Shown here: positions 9,439 through 17,759 of the stretch, piece after piece
Position numbering within the stretch: the first letter of the stretch is position 1
Layout of the letters: the number at the start of each line of letters is the position of its first letter
Source: Microvirga makkahensis
GTDB lineage: Bacteria; Pseudomonadota; Alphaproteobacteria; Rhizobiales; Beijerinckiaceae
NCBI RefSeq assembly: GCF_009830105.1
Contig: NZ_WURB01000006.1
Location: 186,001-250,000, forward strand
Length of the DNA stretch: 64,000 bases
Direction of reading: 5' to 3'
Notes under the pieces: generated by a model
The model's input: the letters and a program-made list of their open reading frames with translations, nothing else
Told to the model about the DNA's origin: nothing
Database searches by the model: none
Translations under genes and position numbers: made by a program

Positions 9439-11013
9439 GTGATCGGCAGCATCGTTCATCTCGCGCGAAATCTGCGCGCCGGCTTCGTTCTCGCCCGGGA
9501 AGGCGCCCTCGGCCTGTTCGATCCGAGCACCCTGCCGCCATCCGCGCGCCTCGCCCTGAGGCTGGCCCGCGTGATCGAGCGTCCGCAGGCGGAGGATGGC
9601 GCGGCGCGCCTCTCCAAGGCGCTGACGAGGCTCGGACCTTCCTACGTGAAGTTCGGCCAGTTTCTCGCGACCCGCCCCGACATCGTCGGCGTGGCGGCGG
9701 CGCGCGATCTCGAGCGCCTGCAGGACCGGATGCCTCCGTTCCCGCGCGCCCAGGCCGTGGCCGTGATCGAGGCCGCGCTCGGGCGGCCCATCGGCGATCT
9801 CTTCCTCGAGTTCAGCGAGCCCCTGGCGGCAGCCTCCATTGCGCAGGTGCACAAGGCGCGTATCCGCACCCCGGAGGGCGAGGAGACTGTCGCCGTGAAG
9901 GTGGTGCGCCCCGGCGTGCGCGAGGGCTTCGCCCGCGATCTTCAGGCCATGCGCGCGGCGGCCCGCCTCTTCGAGCGCATGGTGCCCGATGCGCGCCGTC
10001 TGAAGCCCATGGAGGTGGTGGAGACGCTCGCCCGCTCCGTTTCCGTCGAGATGGATCTGCGGCTCGAAGCCGCCGCCGTCTCCGAGCTTGCCGAGAACAC
10101 CAAGGAGGATCCGGATTTCCGCGTGCCGAAGCCGGAATGGGATCTCACGGCCCGCGACGTGCTCACCACGACCTGGATCGACGGCATCCGTCTCAACGAC
10201 ATCGAGGGCATCGAGCGCGCGGGCTTCGACCGCGAGGCGCTCGCGCGCACGGTGATCCAATCCTTTCTGCGCCATGCCATCCGCGACGGCTATTTTCACG
10301 CGGACATGCACCCCGGCAACCTGTTCGTGGATGTTCAAGGCCGTCTCGTCGCTGTCGATTTCGGAATCATGGGCCGCCTCGGCATGAAGGAGCGGCGCTT
10401 CCTCGCCGAGATCCTTCTGGGCTTCATCCGCCGCGATTACCTGCGCGTGGCGCAGGTGCATTTCGAGGCGGGCTATGTGCCGCCGCACCATTCGGTCGAG
10501 GATTTCGCCCAGGCGATCCGCGCCATCGGCGAGCCGATTCACGACCGGCGCGCGGACGAGATCTCGATGGCGAAGCTCCTGACGCTGCTCTTCGAGATCA
10601 CGGCCCTGTTCGACATGGCGACGCGCACCGAACTCGTGATGTTGCAGAAGACCATGGTCGTGGTGGAAGGCGTCGCACGCACCCTCGACCCGAAACTCGA
10701 CATGTGGACCACGTCCGAGCCGGTGGTGCGCGATTGGATCGAGCGCAATCTCGGGCCTCTGGGCCGCGTGGAGCAGGCGGGCCGCGGCCTGTGGACGCTC
10801 GCGGGAGTCATCGGCGATCTGCCGGAACTTGCCCTTCGCGCCGAGCGCGTTCTCAGCCAGATGGAGGCGGTGACCGCCCGGGGCGTCTCCCTCGACCAGG
10901 TGAGCGTCGCCGCCATCGGGCGCGCGGAAGCGCGCGGCAACCGCTGGGGCGTGGCGGCCTTGTGGATCATCGCCGTCTCGCTGATGATCATGCTGCTGAG
11001 AGGTTTCGCATGA
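9439..11013 (+). CDS. ubiB: UbiB, ABC1/ADCK-family kinase-like protein of ubiquinone synthesis
   Basis: The 524-residue protein belongs to the atypical-kinase family needed for ubiquinone biosynthesis (ATPase/lipid-associated role). It has the invariant GQ motif SYVKFGQFLATRPD, the Ala-rich loop AAASIAQVHKA, the nucleotide lysine in VAVKVVRPG, the catalytic HADMHPGNLFV and the metal-binding VDFGIMGRL. A hydrophobic C-terminal segment (LWIIAVSLMIMLL) suggests membrane anchoring. The start is the GTG at 9439, two bases after the ubiE stop. Its TGA overlaps the ATG of coaBC (ATGA), indicating translational coupling. Confidence 0.94.
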   Translation: MIGSIVHLARNLRAGFVLAREGALGLFDPSTLPPSARLALRLARVIERPQAEDGAARLSKALTRLGPSYVKFGQFLATRPDIVGVAAARDLERLQDRMPPFPRAQAVAVIEAALGRPIGDLFLEFSEPLAAASIAQVHKARIRTPEGEETVAVKVVRPGVREGFARDLQAMRAAARLFERMVPDARRLKPMEVVETLARSVSVEMDLRLEAAAVSELAENTKEDPDFRVPKPEWDLTARDVLTTTWIDGIRLNDIEGIERAGFDREALARTVIQSFLRHAIRDGYFHADMHPGNLFVDVQGRLVAVDFGIMGRLGMKERRFLAEILLGFIRRDYLRVAQVHFEAGYVPPHHSVEDFAQAIRAIGEPIHDRRADEISMAKLLTLLFEITALFDMATRTELVMLQKTMVVVEGVARTLDPKLDMWTTSEPVVRDWIERNLGPLGRVEQAGRGLWTLAGVIGDLPELALRAERVLSQMEAVTARGVSLDQVSVAAIGRAEARGNRWGVAALWIIAVSLMIMLLRGFA

Positions 11014-12224
11014 CGGCGCTTTCCGGCAAACGCATTCTCCTCGTCATCGGGGGCGGGATCGCGGCCTACAAGTCCCTCGATCTGATCCGGCGCCTGCGCG
11101 AGCGCGGCGCATCCGTGCGCTGCATTCTTACCCAGGGGGCGCAGCACTTCATCACGCCGATGGCGGCCTCCGCCCTTTCGGGGCAGCGCACGCACACCGA
11201 TCTTTTCGACCGCGAGGACGAGGCCGATATCGGCCACATCAAGCTGGCGCGCGACGCGGATCTCGTGGTGGTCGCGCCCGCCACCGCCAATCTCATGGCG
11301 AAGATGGCCGGCGGCCATGCCGACGAGCTGGCCTCCACCGTGCTGCTCGCCACCACGCTGCCCATTCTGATCGCGCCCGCCATGAACGTGCGCATGTGGC
11401 TGCATCCGGCAACCCGGCGCAACCTGACGACCCTGCAGGAAGACGGCGTTCATGTGGTCGGGCCGAACGAGGGCGCGATGGCGGAGGCCGAAGTGGGCCC
11501 CGGCCGCATGGCCGAGCCGCTGGAGATCGCCGCTGCGGTCGAGCGTCTGCTGGCTCCCTCGGGGCCGCTTGCGGGCAAGCATGTGATCGTGACCTCGGGT
11601 CCGACGCACGAGCCGATCGATCCGGTGCGCTACATCGCCAACCGCTCCTCGGGCAGGCAGGGCCATGCGATCGCGAAAGCCGCGAGCGAGGCGGGCGCGC
11701 GCGTCACGCTGATTTCCGGCCCTGTCGACCTGCCCGATCCGCGAGGCGTCACCACCGTCCATGTGGAGAGCGCACGCGAAATGCTGGAAGCGGTCGAGAG
11801 GGCGCTGCCCGCCGATATCGGCATTTTCGCCGCCGCCGTCGCCGATTGGCGCGTGGCCGACGCGGGTGGGCAGAAGATCAAGAAGAAGGAGGGCACCCTG
11901 CCGAATCTATCGCTTGCTGAAAACCCCGACATTCTCGCGACCGTTTCGCATCTTCCGCAGAACCGTCCCGCGCTGATGGTGGGCTTTGCCGCCGAGACGG
12001 AGAACGTGATCGAGCACGCCAGACAGAAGCTCGCGAAGAAGGGGTGCGATCTCATCGTCGCGAATGACGTTTCACCCGCCACGGGCGTGATGGGCGGCGA
12101 GAGCAATACGGTGCATCTCGTGACCCGGTCGGGCATCGAGACCTGGCCGACGCTCTCGAAGACGGAGGTCGCCGAGAGGCTCGTCGCCCATGTGGGCGCG
12201 CTGATCGGAGGCACGGAACCATGA
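11010..12224 (+). CDS. coaBC: Bifunctional phosphopantothenoylcysteine decarboxylase / phosphopantothenate-cysteine ligase
   Basis: Makes 4'-phosphopantetheine for coenzyme A: the N-terminal CoaC flavoprotein decarboxylates and the C-terminal CoaB ligates cysteine. CoaC motifs are [40 protein letters not shown] and APAMNVRMW. CoaB motifs are [20 protein letters not shown] and KIKKKEG. The 404-residue length is typical. In the substrate-recognition clamp, where E. coli has ACGDIGPGRM with the redox cysteine, this protein reads [10 protein letters not shown], so that cysteine is absent. It overlaps ubiB upstream and dut downstream by ATGA, forming a four-gene unit. Confidence 0.95.
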   Translation: MTALSGKRILLVIGGGIAAYKSLDLIRRLRERGASVRCILTQGAQHFITPMAASALSGQRTHTDLFDREDEADIGHIKLARDADLVVVAPATANLMAKMAGGHADELASTVLLATTLPILIAPAMNVRMWLHPATRRNLTTLQEDGVHVVGPNEGAMAEAEVGPGRMAEPLEIAAAVERLLAPSGPLAGKHVIVTSGPTHEPIDPVRYIANRSSGRQGHAIAKAASEAGARVTLISGPVDLPDPRGVTTVHVESAREMLEAVERALPADIGIFAAAVADWRVADAGGQKIKKKEGTLPNLSLAENPDILATVSHLPQNRPALMVGFAAETENVIEHARQKLAKKGCDLIVANDVSPATGVMGGESNTVHLVTRSGIETWPTLSKTEVAERLVAHVGALIGGTEP

Positions 12225-12676
12225 CGCATGTGCTGCGCGTGCTGCGCCTGGCCCACGGCGCGGACCTGTCCCTGCCGCGCTACGAGACGGCGGGCGCGGC
12301 GGGCATGGACCTGAGCGCCGCCAACCCGGCCGATGCGCCGGTGGTGCTGGCGCCCATGGAGCGCAGGCTCGTTCCCACCGGTCTCATGATCGAGCTGGAG
12401 CAGGGCTTCGAGGCGCAGGTGCGCCCGCGTTCGGGCCTGGCTCTCAGGCACGGCGTGACGGTTCTCAATGCGCCCGGCACCATCGATGCGGATTATCGCG
12501 GCGAGGTGCAGGTGCTGCTCGTCAATCTGGGGACAGAGCCCTTCGCCGTCACGCGCGGCATGCGCATCGCGCAGATGATCGTTGCGCCGGTCACCACGGT
12601 GGAGGTGGTGGAGGTCGCCGCCGTCAATCATACGCCACGGGCCGCAGGCGGGTTCGGATCGACGGGTTTGAACTGA
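12221..12676 (+). CDS. dut: dUTP diphosphatase (dUTPase)
   Basis: Trimeric enzyme that hydrolyses dUTP to dUMP, preventing uracil incorporation into DNA. All five motifs can be seen in 151 residues: [10 protein letters not shown] (1), [12 protein letters not shown] (2), [12 protein letters not shown] with the catalytic Asp (3), [10 protein letters not shown] (4) and the mobile C-terminal [10 protein letters not shown] (5). The ATG overlaps the coaBC stop. The coaBC-dut pair is conserved across many proteobacteria. Confidence 0.97.
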   Translation: MTHVLRVLRLAHGADLSLPRYETAGAAGMDLSAANPADAPVVLAPMERRLVPTGLMIELEQGFEAQVRPRSGLALRHGVTVLNAPGTIDADYRGEVQVLLVNLGTEPFAVTRGMRIAQMIVAPVTTVEVVEVAAVNHTPRAAGGFGSTGLN

Positions 12677-12686
12677 AAGGCACGCG

Positions 12687-13136
12687 ATGAACTTTCTCTC
12701 TCGCCGTTCCCTGCTCGCGATCGCGGCCGTCGCCGACATTGCGCTCCATGCGCGCCCCATGCCGGTCTCGGCGAAGGCGCTCGCCGCCCGTCACAACCTG
12801 CCGCCGCGCTACTTGGAGCCGGTGTTGCAGGCCCTGGTGCGGCAGGGAATCCTGAAAGGCGTGCGCGGTCCCCGCGGCGGGTACGAGCTCGCCCGCGAGC
12901 GGCGGCGCATCACGGCGGGCGACATCGTGCGCATCGCCATGGCGGCGCAGGAGGACGAAGGCAATTCGCCGGTTCCGGAATCGCGTCTGGCGGAAGCCGT
13001 GGTGGCTCCCCTCGTCATGAAGGGAACGGAAGCCTTTCTCGCTGAACTCGACAAGGTGACGGTGGAGGATCTGTGCAATCGGGCTCAGGCCGAAGCGGTC
13101 GGCGAACCGGTCACGTCGGTCGATTTTACGATATAG
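12687..13136 (+). CDS. Rrf2-family transcriptional regulator
   Basis: A 149-residue winged-helix protein. The N-terminal recognition region ALAARHNLPPRYLEPVLQAL and the wing GVRGPRGGYELARERRRIT are standard Rrf2 features. It contains one cysteine (DLCNRA), so the three-cysteine iron-sulfur site of IscR/NsrR is absent and it probably senses something else. It lies 10 bp after dut and 73 bp before cysK. Rrf2 proteins beside cysK (CymR in Bacillus) control cysteine metabolism, which suggests, but does not prove, that it regulates cysK. The AT-rich stretch 13132-13160 between them is the natural place for its operator. Confidence 0.9.
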   Translation: MNFLSRRSLLAIAAVADIALHARPMPVSAKALAARHNLPPRYLEPVLQALVRQGILKGVRGPRGGYELARERRRITAGDIVRIAMAAQEDEGNSPVPESRLAEAVVAPLVMKGTEAFLAELDKVTVEDLCNRAQAEAVGEPVTSVDFTI

Positions 13137-13209
13137 TTTGTAATTTAAGGCAATTATCGACACTTGCTGCGAGAAAGACTAGAATCCTCCCATTCTCATG
13201 GAGGACTTT

Positions 13210-14190
13210 ATGGCTGATACCCTCAACGCCTCGGACGCCCCCGCAAAGCCCGGCCGAGGCCGCGTCTACGGCTCCATTACGGAGACGATCGGCAACACTC
13301 CGCTCGTGCGGCTGAACCGGCTGCCGGGGGAACACGGAGTGGATGCGGAGATCCTCCTCAAGCTCGAATTCTTCAACCCGATCTCCAGCGTGAAAGACCG
13401 TATCGGTGTCAGCATGATCGACGCACTGGAAGCCGCTGGCCGGATCGGGCCCGGTGCGACGCTGATCGAGCCCACCTCCGGCAATACCGGTATCGCGCTC
13501 GCCTTCGTGGCGGCCGCCCGCGGCTACCGTCTAATCCTCGTGATGCCTGAGACCATGTCCATCGAGCGCCGCAAGATGTTGGCCTATCTCGGCGCCGAGC
13601 TCGAGCTCACCCCCGGCCCGCAGGGGATGAAGGGCGCGATCGCCCGCGCCGAGGAATTGCTCAACGAGATTCCGGGCTCCGTCATTCCGCAGCAGTTCCG
13701 GAACCCGGCCAACCCTGAGATCCACCGGAGGACCACCGCCGAGGAGATCTGGAACGACACCGACGGCCAGCTCGACGTCTTCGTGGCGGGTGTCGGCACC
13801 GGCGGCACCATCACCGGCGTCGCCCAGGTCATCAAGCCGCGCCTGCCCGCCATGAAGGTGTTCGCCGTGGAGCCCGAGGATTCCCCAGTGCTCTCCGGCG
13901 GCCAGCCCGGCCCGCACAAGATCCAGGGCATCGGAGCCGGTTTCGTGCCGGACGTGCTCGACCGCTCCCTCATCGACGGCGTGATCACCATCGGCAACCA
14001 GACGGCGTTCGACATGTCGCGCCGGCTCGCCCGGCTCGAGGGCATTCCTGCCGGCATCTCCACGGGCGCCAATGTGGCGGCGGCCCTGGAGATCGCGGCC
14101 CGGCCCGAGTTCAAGGGCAAGCGCATCGTCACGGTCGCACCGTCCTTCGCGGAGCGCTATCTCTCGACGGCCCTGTTCGAGGGGCTCTGA
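13210..14190 (+). CDS. cysK: Cysteine synthase A (O-acetylserine sulfhydrylase)
   Basis: PLP enzyme that makes L-cysteine from O-acetylserine and sulfide. In 326 residues the motifs are [24 protein letters not shown] with the PLP lysine at about 62, [13 protein letters not shown], and [14 protein letters not shown] for phosphate binding. The ATG at 13210 has GGAGGA seven bases upstream; the ATG at 13198 would overlap that ribosome-binding site. It is monocistronic, ended by a strong terminator, and follows an Rrf2 regulator that may control it. Confidence 0.96.
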   Translation: MADTLNASDAPAKPGRGRVYGSITETIGNTPLVRLNRLPGEHGVDAEILLKLEFFNPISSVKDRIGVSMIDALEAAGRIGPGATLIEPTSGNTGIALAFVAAARGYRLILVMPETMSIERRKMLAYLGAELELTPGPQGMKGAIARAEELLNEIPGSVIPQQFRNPANPEIHRRTTAEEIWNDTDGQLDVFVAGVGTGGTITGVAQVIKPRLPAMKVFAVEPEDSPVLSGGQPGPHKIQGIGAGFVPDVLDRSLIDGVITIGNQTAFDMSRRLARLEGIPAGISTGANVAAALEIAARPEFKGKRIVTVAPSFAERYLSTALFEGL

Positions 14191-14212
14191 GCCCCTTCCT
14201 GACCGATCCTGC

Positions 14213-14246
14213 AAGGGCGGCGTTCTCAGCCGCCCTTTTTGTTTTT
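14213..14246 (+). terminator. Intrinsic terminator of cysK
   Basis: The stem AAGGGCGGC/GCCGCCCTT (14213-14221, 14229-14237) with a 7-base loop is followed by TTTGTTTTT, 22 bp after the cysK stop. Confidence 0.92.
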
Positions 14247-14334
14247 GGGGCCGCAAGCTTGGCCAGAACTTCCCCAAACCCGTCGGGTTCTCCTGAAAGC
14301 TCATGAATTCAAGGATATTCCGAAGGAGTTGATC

Positions 14335-14691
14335 ATGGCGGAGCGCAAGGCGCCTCATTCGCTGAAAGACCAGGACGCGGACCAGATCCGCAACGAGCAG
14401 CGCGGCGGCATCGACAGTCCGGTCGATCCGAACCGCGAGGGCGGACCCGAAGGCAACGCCACCCTCCGCCGCGTCTGGAGCGAGCCCGGCGGCGAGGCCT
14501 ATAATTATCGCCAGGGCCAGACGGGTCAGACGAGCCAGGCGGGCATGGACGGCCATGACGAGCTCACCGCCGCCGAGACTCCCGAAGCCACCAAGCATCT
14601 GAGCGATGCAACGCTTTCGCCGCAGGACAAGGACGCGACGGCCGAAGCGATCGAGCGCGCGACGACCGTCAACGGCAAGGATCAGGGCTGA
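14335..14691 (+). CDS. Small hydrophilic protein, probably disordered (array member 1)
   Basis: I do not recognise a family. The 118-residue product (start MAERKAPHSLKDQDAD) is rich in Asp, Glu, Gly, Gln and Thr, has no Cys, no membrane segment and no signal peptide, and only short stretches that could fold (ATLRRVWSEPGGEAYNYR). An AAGGAG ribosome-binding sequence lies about 8 bases before the ATG. It is first of four consecutive genes on the plus strand encoding low-complexity hydrophilic proteins, separated by 10-22 bp and each with its own ribosome-binding sequence. Composition resembles hydrophilin or LEA-like stress proteins; that role is inference. Confidence 0.7.
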   Translation: MAERKAPHSLKDQDADQIRNEQRGGIDSPVDPNREGGPEGNATLRRVWSEPGGEAYNYRQGQTGQTSQAGMDGHDELTAAETPEATKHLSDATLSPQDKDATAEAIERATTVNGKDQG

Positions 14692-14703
14692 CAGGAGAGC
14701 CAC

Positions 14704-14937
14704 ATGGGTAATGCAGGCTACGGCAACCACACCGAGGACACGAAGAGGCACGTCGATTCCGAACGGCCGGATCCGAATGCCGGCGGCGCGGGCTCGTCCG
14801 ACAACAAGCCAGGCGCTGTCCCGCCCGCGGTCGGCCCGCACGGAAAGCCGTCGCTGACGAATCCGGATGCGACCCCCGGCACGGGAGCCCTGCCGGATGT
14901 GGGCGACCGCGACGCAACCGATTCCACCAGCTCGTGA
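14704..14937 (+). CDS. Small Gly/Pro/Asp-rich protein, probably disordered (array member 2)
   Basis: The 77-residue product begins MGNAGYGNHTEDTKRHV and ends DRDATDSTSS. About 12 residues are Gly; large hydrophobic residues are almost absent. The motif SERPDPNAGG is echoed as TERPDPEDAA in the next protein, suggesting duplication. AGGAGA lies eight bases upstream of the ATG, 12 bp after the previous stop. No known domain is recognisable. Confidence 0.65.
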   Translation: MGNAGYGNHTEDTKRHVDSERPDPNAGGAGSSDNKPGAVPPAVGPHGKPSLTNPDATPGTGALPDVGDRDATDSTSS

Positions 14938-14947
14938 AGGACCCGAG

Positions 14948-15268
14948 ATGACCCAAAATCCGAATTCCGGTCCGCGTGTCCCCACCGAGCGGCCCGACCC
15001 TGAAGACGCGGCGCGCAATCCGCGGCCCGGATCCGATGACCGGCCAGGCTTCGACCTCGGCGGCTCGGTCGATGAAACGAACGCGACGGGAACCGGCTCC
15101 AGCACCATTCCGGGCGGTCCGAAGGGCAGCCCGCCGAGCGGCACCGATGCCGGCGGGCGCGCCACGGGCCAGACCGATCCCAGCGGCTCGCGCTCACTCG
15201 GCAATGAAGGCGATGCGGGCTCCGAATCCGGCTCCGGGCCGACGAGCGGCTCCGGCGGCCCGACCTGA
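14948..15268 (+). CDS. Small Gly/Ser/Pro-rich protein, probably disordered (array member 3)
   Basis: The 106-residue product starts MTQNPNSGPRVPTERPDP; roughly a fifth of its residues are Gly, with many Ser, Thr, Pro and Asp, and it ends in a GS-rich tail (SGSGPTSGSGGPT). It has no Cys and nothing that would form a hydrophobic core. The ATG at 14948 lies 10 bp after the previous stop; the upstream sequence GAAGGACCCGAG supplies a weak ribosome-binding sequence. The frame is open further upstream, but that part overlaps member 2 and lacks the composition. Function unknown. Confidence 0.6.
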   Translation: MTQNPNSGPRVPTERPDPEDAARNPRPGSDDRPGFDLGGSVDETNATGTGSSTIPGGPKGSPPSGTDAGGRATGQTDPSGSRSLGNEGDAGSESGSGPTSGSGGPT

Positions 15269-15290
15269 GGCAAGAGAAAGGACAGCAGCG

Positions 15291-15455
15291 ATGGCTCACT
15301 CCGACGACAAGTCCAGCCAGGCGAATGAGAAGGACATCAGCGCTCCGCGCCTGACCCCGCAGGGCCGCGAGAGCCCCGGCGCGTCCGGCGAGGATTCGAC
15401 CAATCCCATGGGCGAGGGCGCCAAGAAGGGCCAGGACGACAAGGCCGAGGGGTAA
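15291..15455 (+). CDS. Very small hydrophilic protein (array member 4)
   Basis: The 54-residue product begins MAHSDDKSSQANEKDISAPR and ends KKGQDDKAEG. It is highly charged, with seven Gly, no Cys, no aromatic residues and no transmembrane segment. AAAGGA lies about 9 bases before the ATG, 22 bp after the previous stop. It completes a four-gene row of similar composition; the next feature downstream is a palindromic repeat and then the typA terminator. No family recognised. Confidence 0.6.
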   Translation: MAHSDDKSSQANEKDISAPRLTPQGRESPGASGEDSTNPMGEGAKKGQDDKAEG

Positions 15456-15470
15456 TGAGCCCCTTCTTTC

Positions 15471-15493
15471 ATCACGGCCTTGTGCCGGTGATC
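15471..15493. repeat. REP-like palindrome, family A (imperfect copy)
   Basis: ATCACGGC and GCCGGTGAT arms flank CTTGT, matching the palindrome at 6673-6703 but with one base missing in the left arm. It sits between the small-protein array and the convergent typA gene. Confidence 0.7.
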
Positions 15494-15567
15494 CCGATCA
15501 CCCGAGATGCAGCGCTTTTCGTCTCGGGGACGGCCATGACGAACTGACGGGAACTTGACCGACGGCA

Positions 15568-15599
15568 CGAAAAAGGCCGCCCGATGGGCGGCCTTTCAA
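15568..15599 (-). terminator. Bidirectional intrinsic terminator of typA (and possibly the small-protein array)
   Basis: A perfect stem GGCCGCCC/GGGCGGCC (15575-15582, 15586-15593) with a 3-base loop. On the minus strand it is followed by a T5 run (15570-15574 read in reverse), 27 bp after the typA stop; on the plus strand by TTT. Confidence 0.88.
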
Positions 15600-15619
15600 C
15601 GTGTGCCCGAGGCGCTGCC

Positions 15620-17446
15620 TCAAGCGCTCAGCGCTTCCTTCTGCTTCTCGGCGCGCTTGCGGTTATTCGGGTCGAGGATCGCCTTGCGGATGCGGATCGA
15701 CTTCGGTGTCACTTCCACGAGCTCGTCGTCCTGGATCCAGGCGAGCGACTTCTCGAGCGTCATGCGGATCGGCGGGGTGAGGCGCACCGCCTCGTCCTTG
15801 GAGGTCGTGCGGATATTGGTGAGCTTCTTGCCCTTCAGCACGTTCACCTCGAGGTCGTTCTCGCGGTTGTGCTCACCGACGATCATGCCCTGATAGACCT
15901 TCCAACCGGGCTCGATCATCATCGGGCCGCGGTCCTCCAGGTTCCACAGCGCATAGGCCACCGCCTCGCCCGAATCGTTGGAGATCAGCACGCCGTTGCG
16001 GCGGCCGGCGATCTCGCCCTTGTAGGGTTCGTAGGCATGGAACAGGCGGTTCATGATCGCCGTGCCGCGGGTATCCGTCAGAAGCTCGCTCTGGTAGCCG
16101 ATGAGGCCGCGGGTCGGAGCGTAGAACACGAGGCGCTGGCGGTTGCCGCCGGAGGGGCGCATCTCGACCATCTCGGCGCGGCGCTCGGACATCTTCTGCA
16201 CCACGACGCCGGAGAACTCCTCGTCCACGTCGATCACCACTTCCTCGACGGGCTCGAGAAGCTGGCCGTTCTCGTCCTTTTCGAACACCACGCGGGGACG
16301 CGACACGGCGAGCTCGAAGCCCTCGCGGCGCATGGTCTCGATCAGGATCGCGAGCTGCAATTCGCCGCGACCCGAGACGTAGAACGAGTCTTTGTCGGCC
16401 GCCTCTTCGATCTTGAGGGTCACGTTGCCTTCGGCCTCCTTGAACAGGCGGTCGCGGATCATACGGCTCGTCACCTTGTCGCCCTCGGTGCCCGCGAGCG
16501 GGCTGTCGTTGACGATGAAGGACATGGTCACGGTGGGCGGATCGATGGGCTGGGCTTGGATCGGAATGTCGTTCTCGGGCGCGCAGAAGGTATCGGCCAC
16601 CGAGCCCTTCACGAGGCCCGCGATGGACACGATGTCGCCTGCCTCGCCCACGTCGATGGGCTGCCGCTCCAGGCCACGGAAGGCCAGGATCTTGGACACG
16701 CGGCCGGTTTCCACCACGTTGCCCTCGCGGTCGAGCACTTTGATCGACTGGTTCGGCTTCACCGTGCCGGAGCTGATCCGGCCCGTGACGATGCGGCCCA
16801 GGAAGGGATTGGATTCGAGCAGCGTGCCGAGCATGCGGAACGGGCCTTCCTCGGTCTTGGCCGGGGGCACGTGCTCAAGGACGAGGTCGAAGAGCGGGGC
16901 CAGGCCCTGGTCGCTCGGGCCTTCCGGGGACTGCGCCATCCAGCCGTTGCGGCCGGATCCGTAGAGGATCGGGAAGTCGAGCTGCTCGTCGGTGGCGTCG
17001 AGCGCTGCGAACAGGTCGAACACCTCGTTGATCACCTCCTGATGGCGGGCGTCGGGACGGTCGATCTTGTTGATGGCCACGATGGGCCTGAGGCCGATCT
17101 TGAGGGCCTTGGACACCACGAACTTGGTCTGCGGCATCGGGCCTTCGGCCGCATCGACGAGAACGATGGCGCCGTCCACCATGCTCAGGATGCGCTCCAC
17201 CTCGCCGCCGAAATCGGCGTGGCCCGGCGTGTCGACGATGTTGATGCGGGTGTCCTTCCAGACCACCGAGGTCGCCTTGGCCAGGATAGTGATGCCGCGC
17301 TCCTTCTCGAGGTCGTTGGAATCCATCGCGCGTTCTTCGACGCGCTGGTTCTCGCGGAACGCGCCGGACTGCTGGAGCAGCTTGTCGACGAGAGTGGTCT
17401 TGCCATGGTCGACGTGTGCGATGATGGCGATATTGCGCAGTTTCAT
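15620..17446 (-). CDS. typA: Translational GTPase TypA/BipA
   Basis: Ribosome-associated GTPase involved in stress adaptation and 50S assembly. The 608 residues contain G1 AHVDHGKT at 10-17, the switch segment [14 protein letters not shown]3 [15 protein letters not shown]4 NKIDRPDAR and the BipA-type C-terminal domain ([20 protein letters not shown]). Length and full co-linearity indicate an intact gene. It is monocistronic with its own terminator. The AT-rich stretch near 17530-17548 (AATATAATAATTAG) about 90 bp upstream of the ATG is the likely promoter area. Confidence 0.97.
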   Translation of the reverse strand: MKLRNIAIIAHVDHGKTTLVDKLLQQSGAFRENQRVEERAMDSNDLEKERGITILAKATSVVWKDTRINIVDTPGHADFGGEVERILSMVDGAIVLVDAAEGPMPQTKFVVSKALKIGLRPIVAINKIDRPDARHQEVINEVFDLFAALDATDEQLDFPILYGSGRNGWMAQSPEGPSDQGLAPLFDLVLEHVPPAKTEEGPFRMLGTLLESNPFLGRIVTGRISSGTVKPNQSIKVLDREGNVVETGRVSKILAFRGLERQPIDVGEAGDIVSIAGLVKGSVADTFCAPENDIPIQAQPIDPPTVTMSFIVNDSPLAGTEGDKVTSRMIRDRLFKEAEGNVTLKIEEAADKDSFYVSGRGELQLAILIETMRREGFELAVSRPRVVFEKDENGQLLEPVEEVVIDVDEEFSGVVVQKMSERRAEMVEMRPSGGNRQRLVFYAPTRGLIGYQSELLTDTRGTAIMNRLFHAYEPYKGEIAGRRNGVLISNDSGEAVAYALWNLEDRGPMMIEPGWKVYQGMIVGEHNRENDLEVNVLKGKKLTNIRTTSKDEAVRLTPPIRMTLEKSLAWIQDDELVEVTPKSIRIRKAILDPNNRKRAEKQKEALSA

Positions 17447-17759
17447 AAGGGGTCTTTCAAGTCAAAGCGGCCCGGTTCGCGGCAAGCTCTGCCGCGCCCA
17501 TGGCTCAAACCGGGCGGAAAACTGATGAGCTGCAATATAATAATTAGTCTGCGGCGGCAATAGGGCGCCTCTCGAAGCTTTGATGAGCGGGCCGTTTCAA
17601 GGGCCGAGCGGGGCCGTTCCAGAGAGCGGTCCGCCTCGACGGGGAGGACGTGAGGAGGAGATCCGGCCGCTCCTCGCGGATGTGCCGTTTTCGTCCTGGC
17701 CGGCTGGTCCCCGCTATCCCCGCCTCGGAAGCGCGGCGTGTCCGAAGACGTGGTTCCGC
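17447..17759. other. Intergenic region between the M50 protease and typA
   Basis: No gene is seen in 313 bp. The only notable element is the AT-rich segment at about 17530-17548, the likely typA promoter area. Open frames on either strand here are low in coding character. Confidence 0.6.

Noticed and set aside
13531..15273. 580-codon minus-strand frame over cysK and the small-protein array
   Set aside because: Its existence made me question the array ORFs, but it runs antisense through cysK, which is certain, and has no coding signature; the plus-strand ORFs each have start signals.
15584..17563. 659-codon plus-strand frame opposite typA
   Set aside because: Antisense shadow of a fully conserved gene; His/Asp/Leu-rich, no start context.
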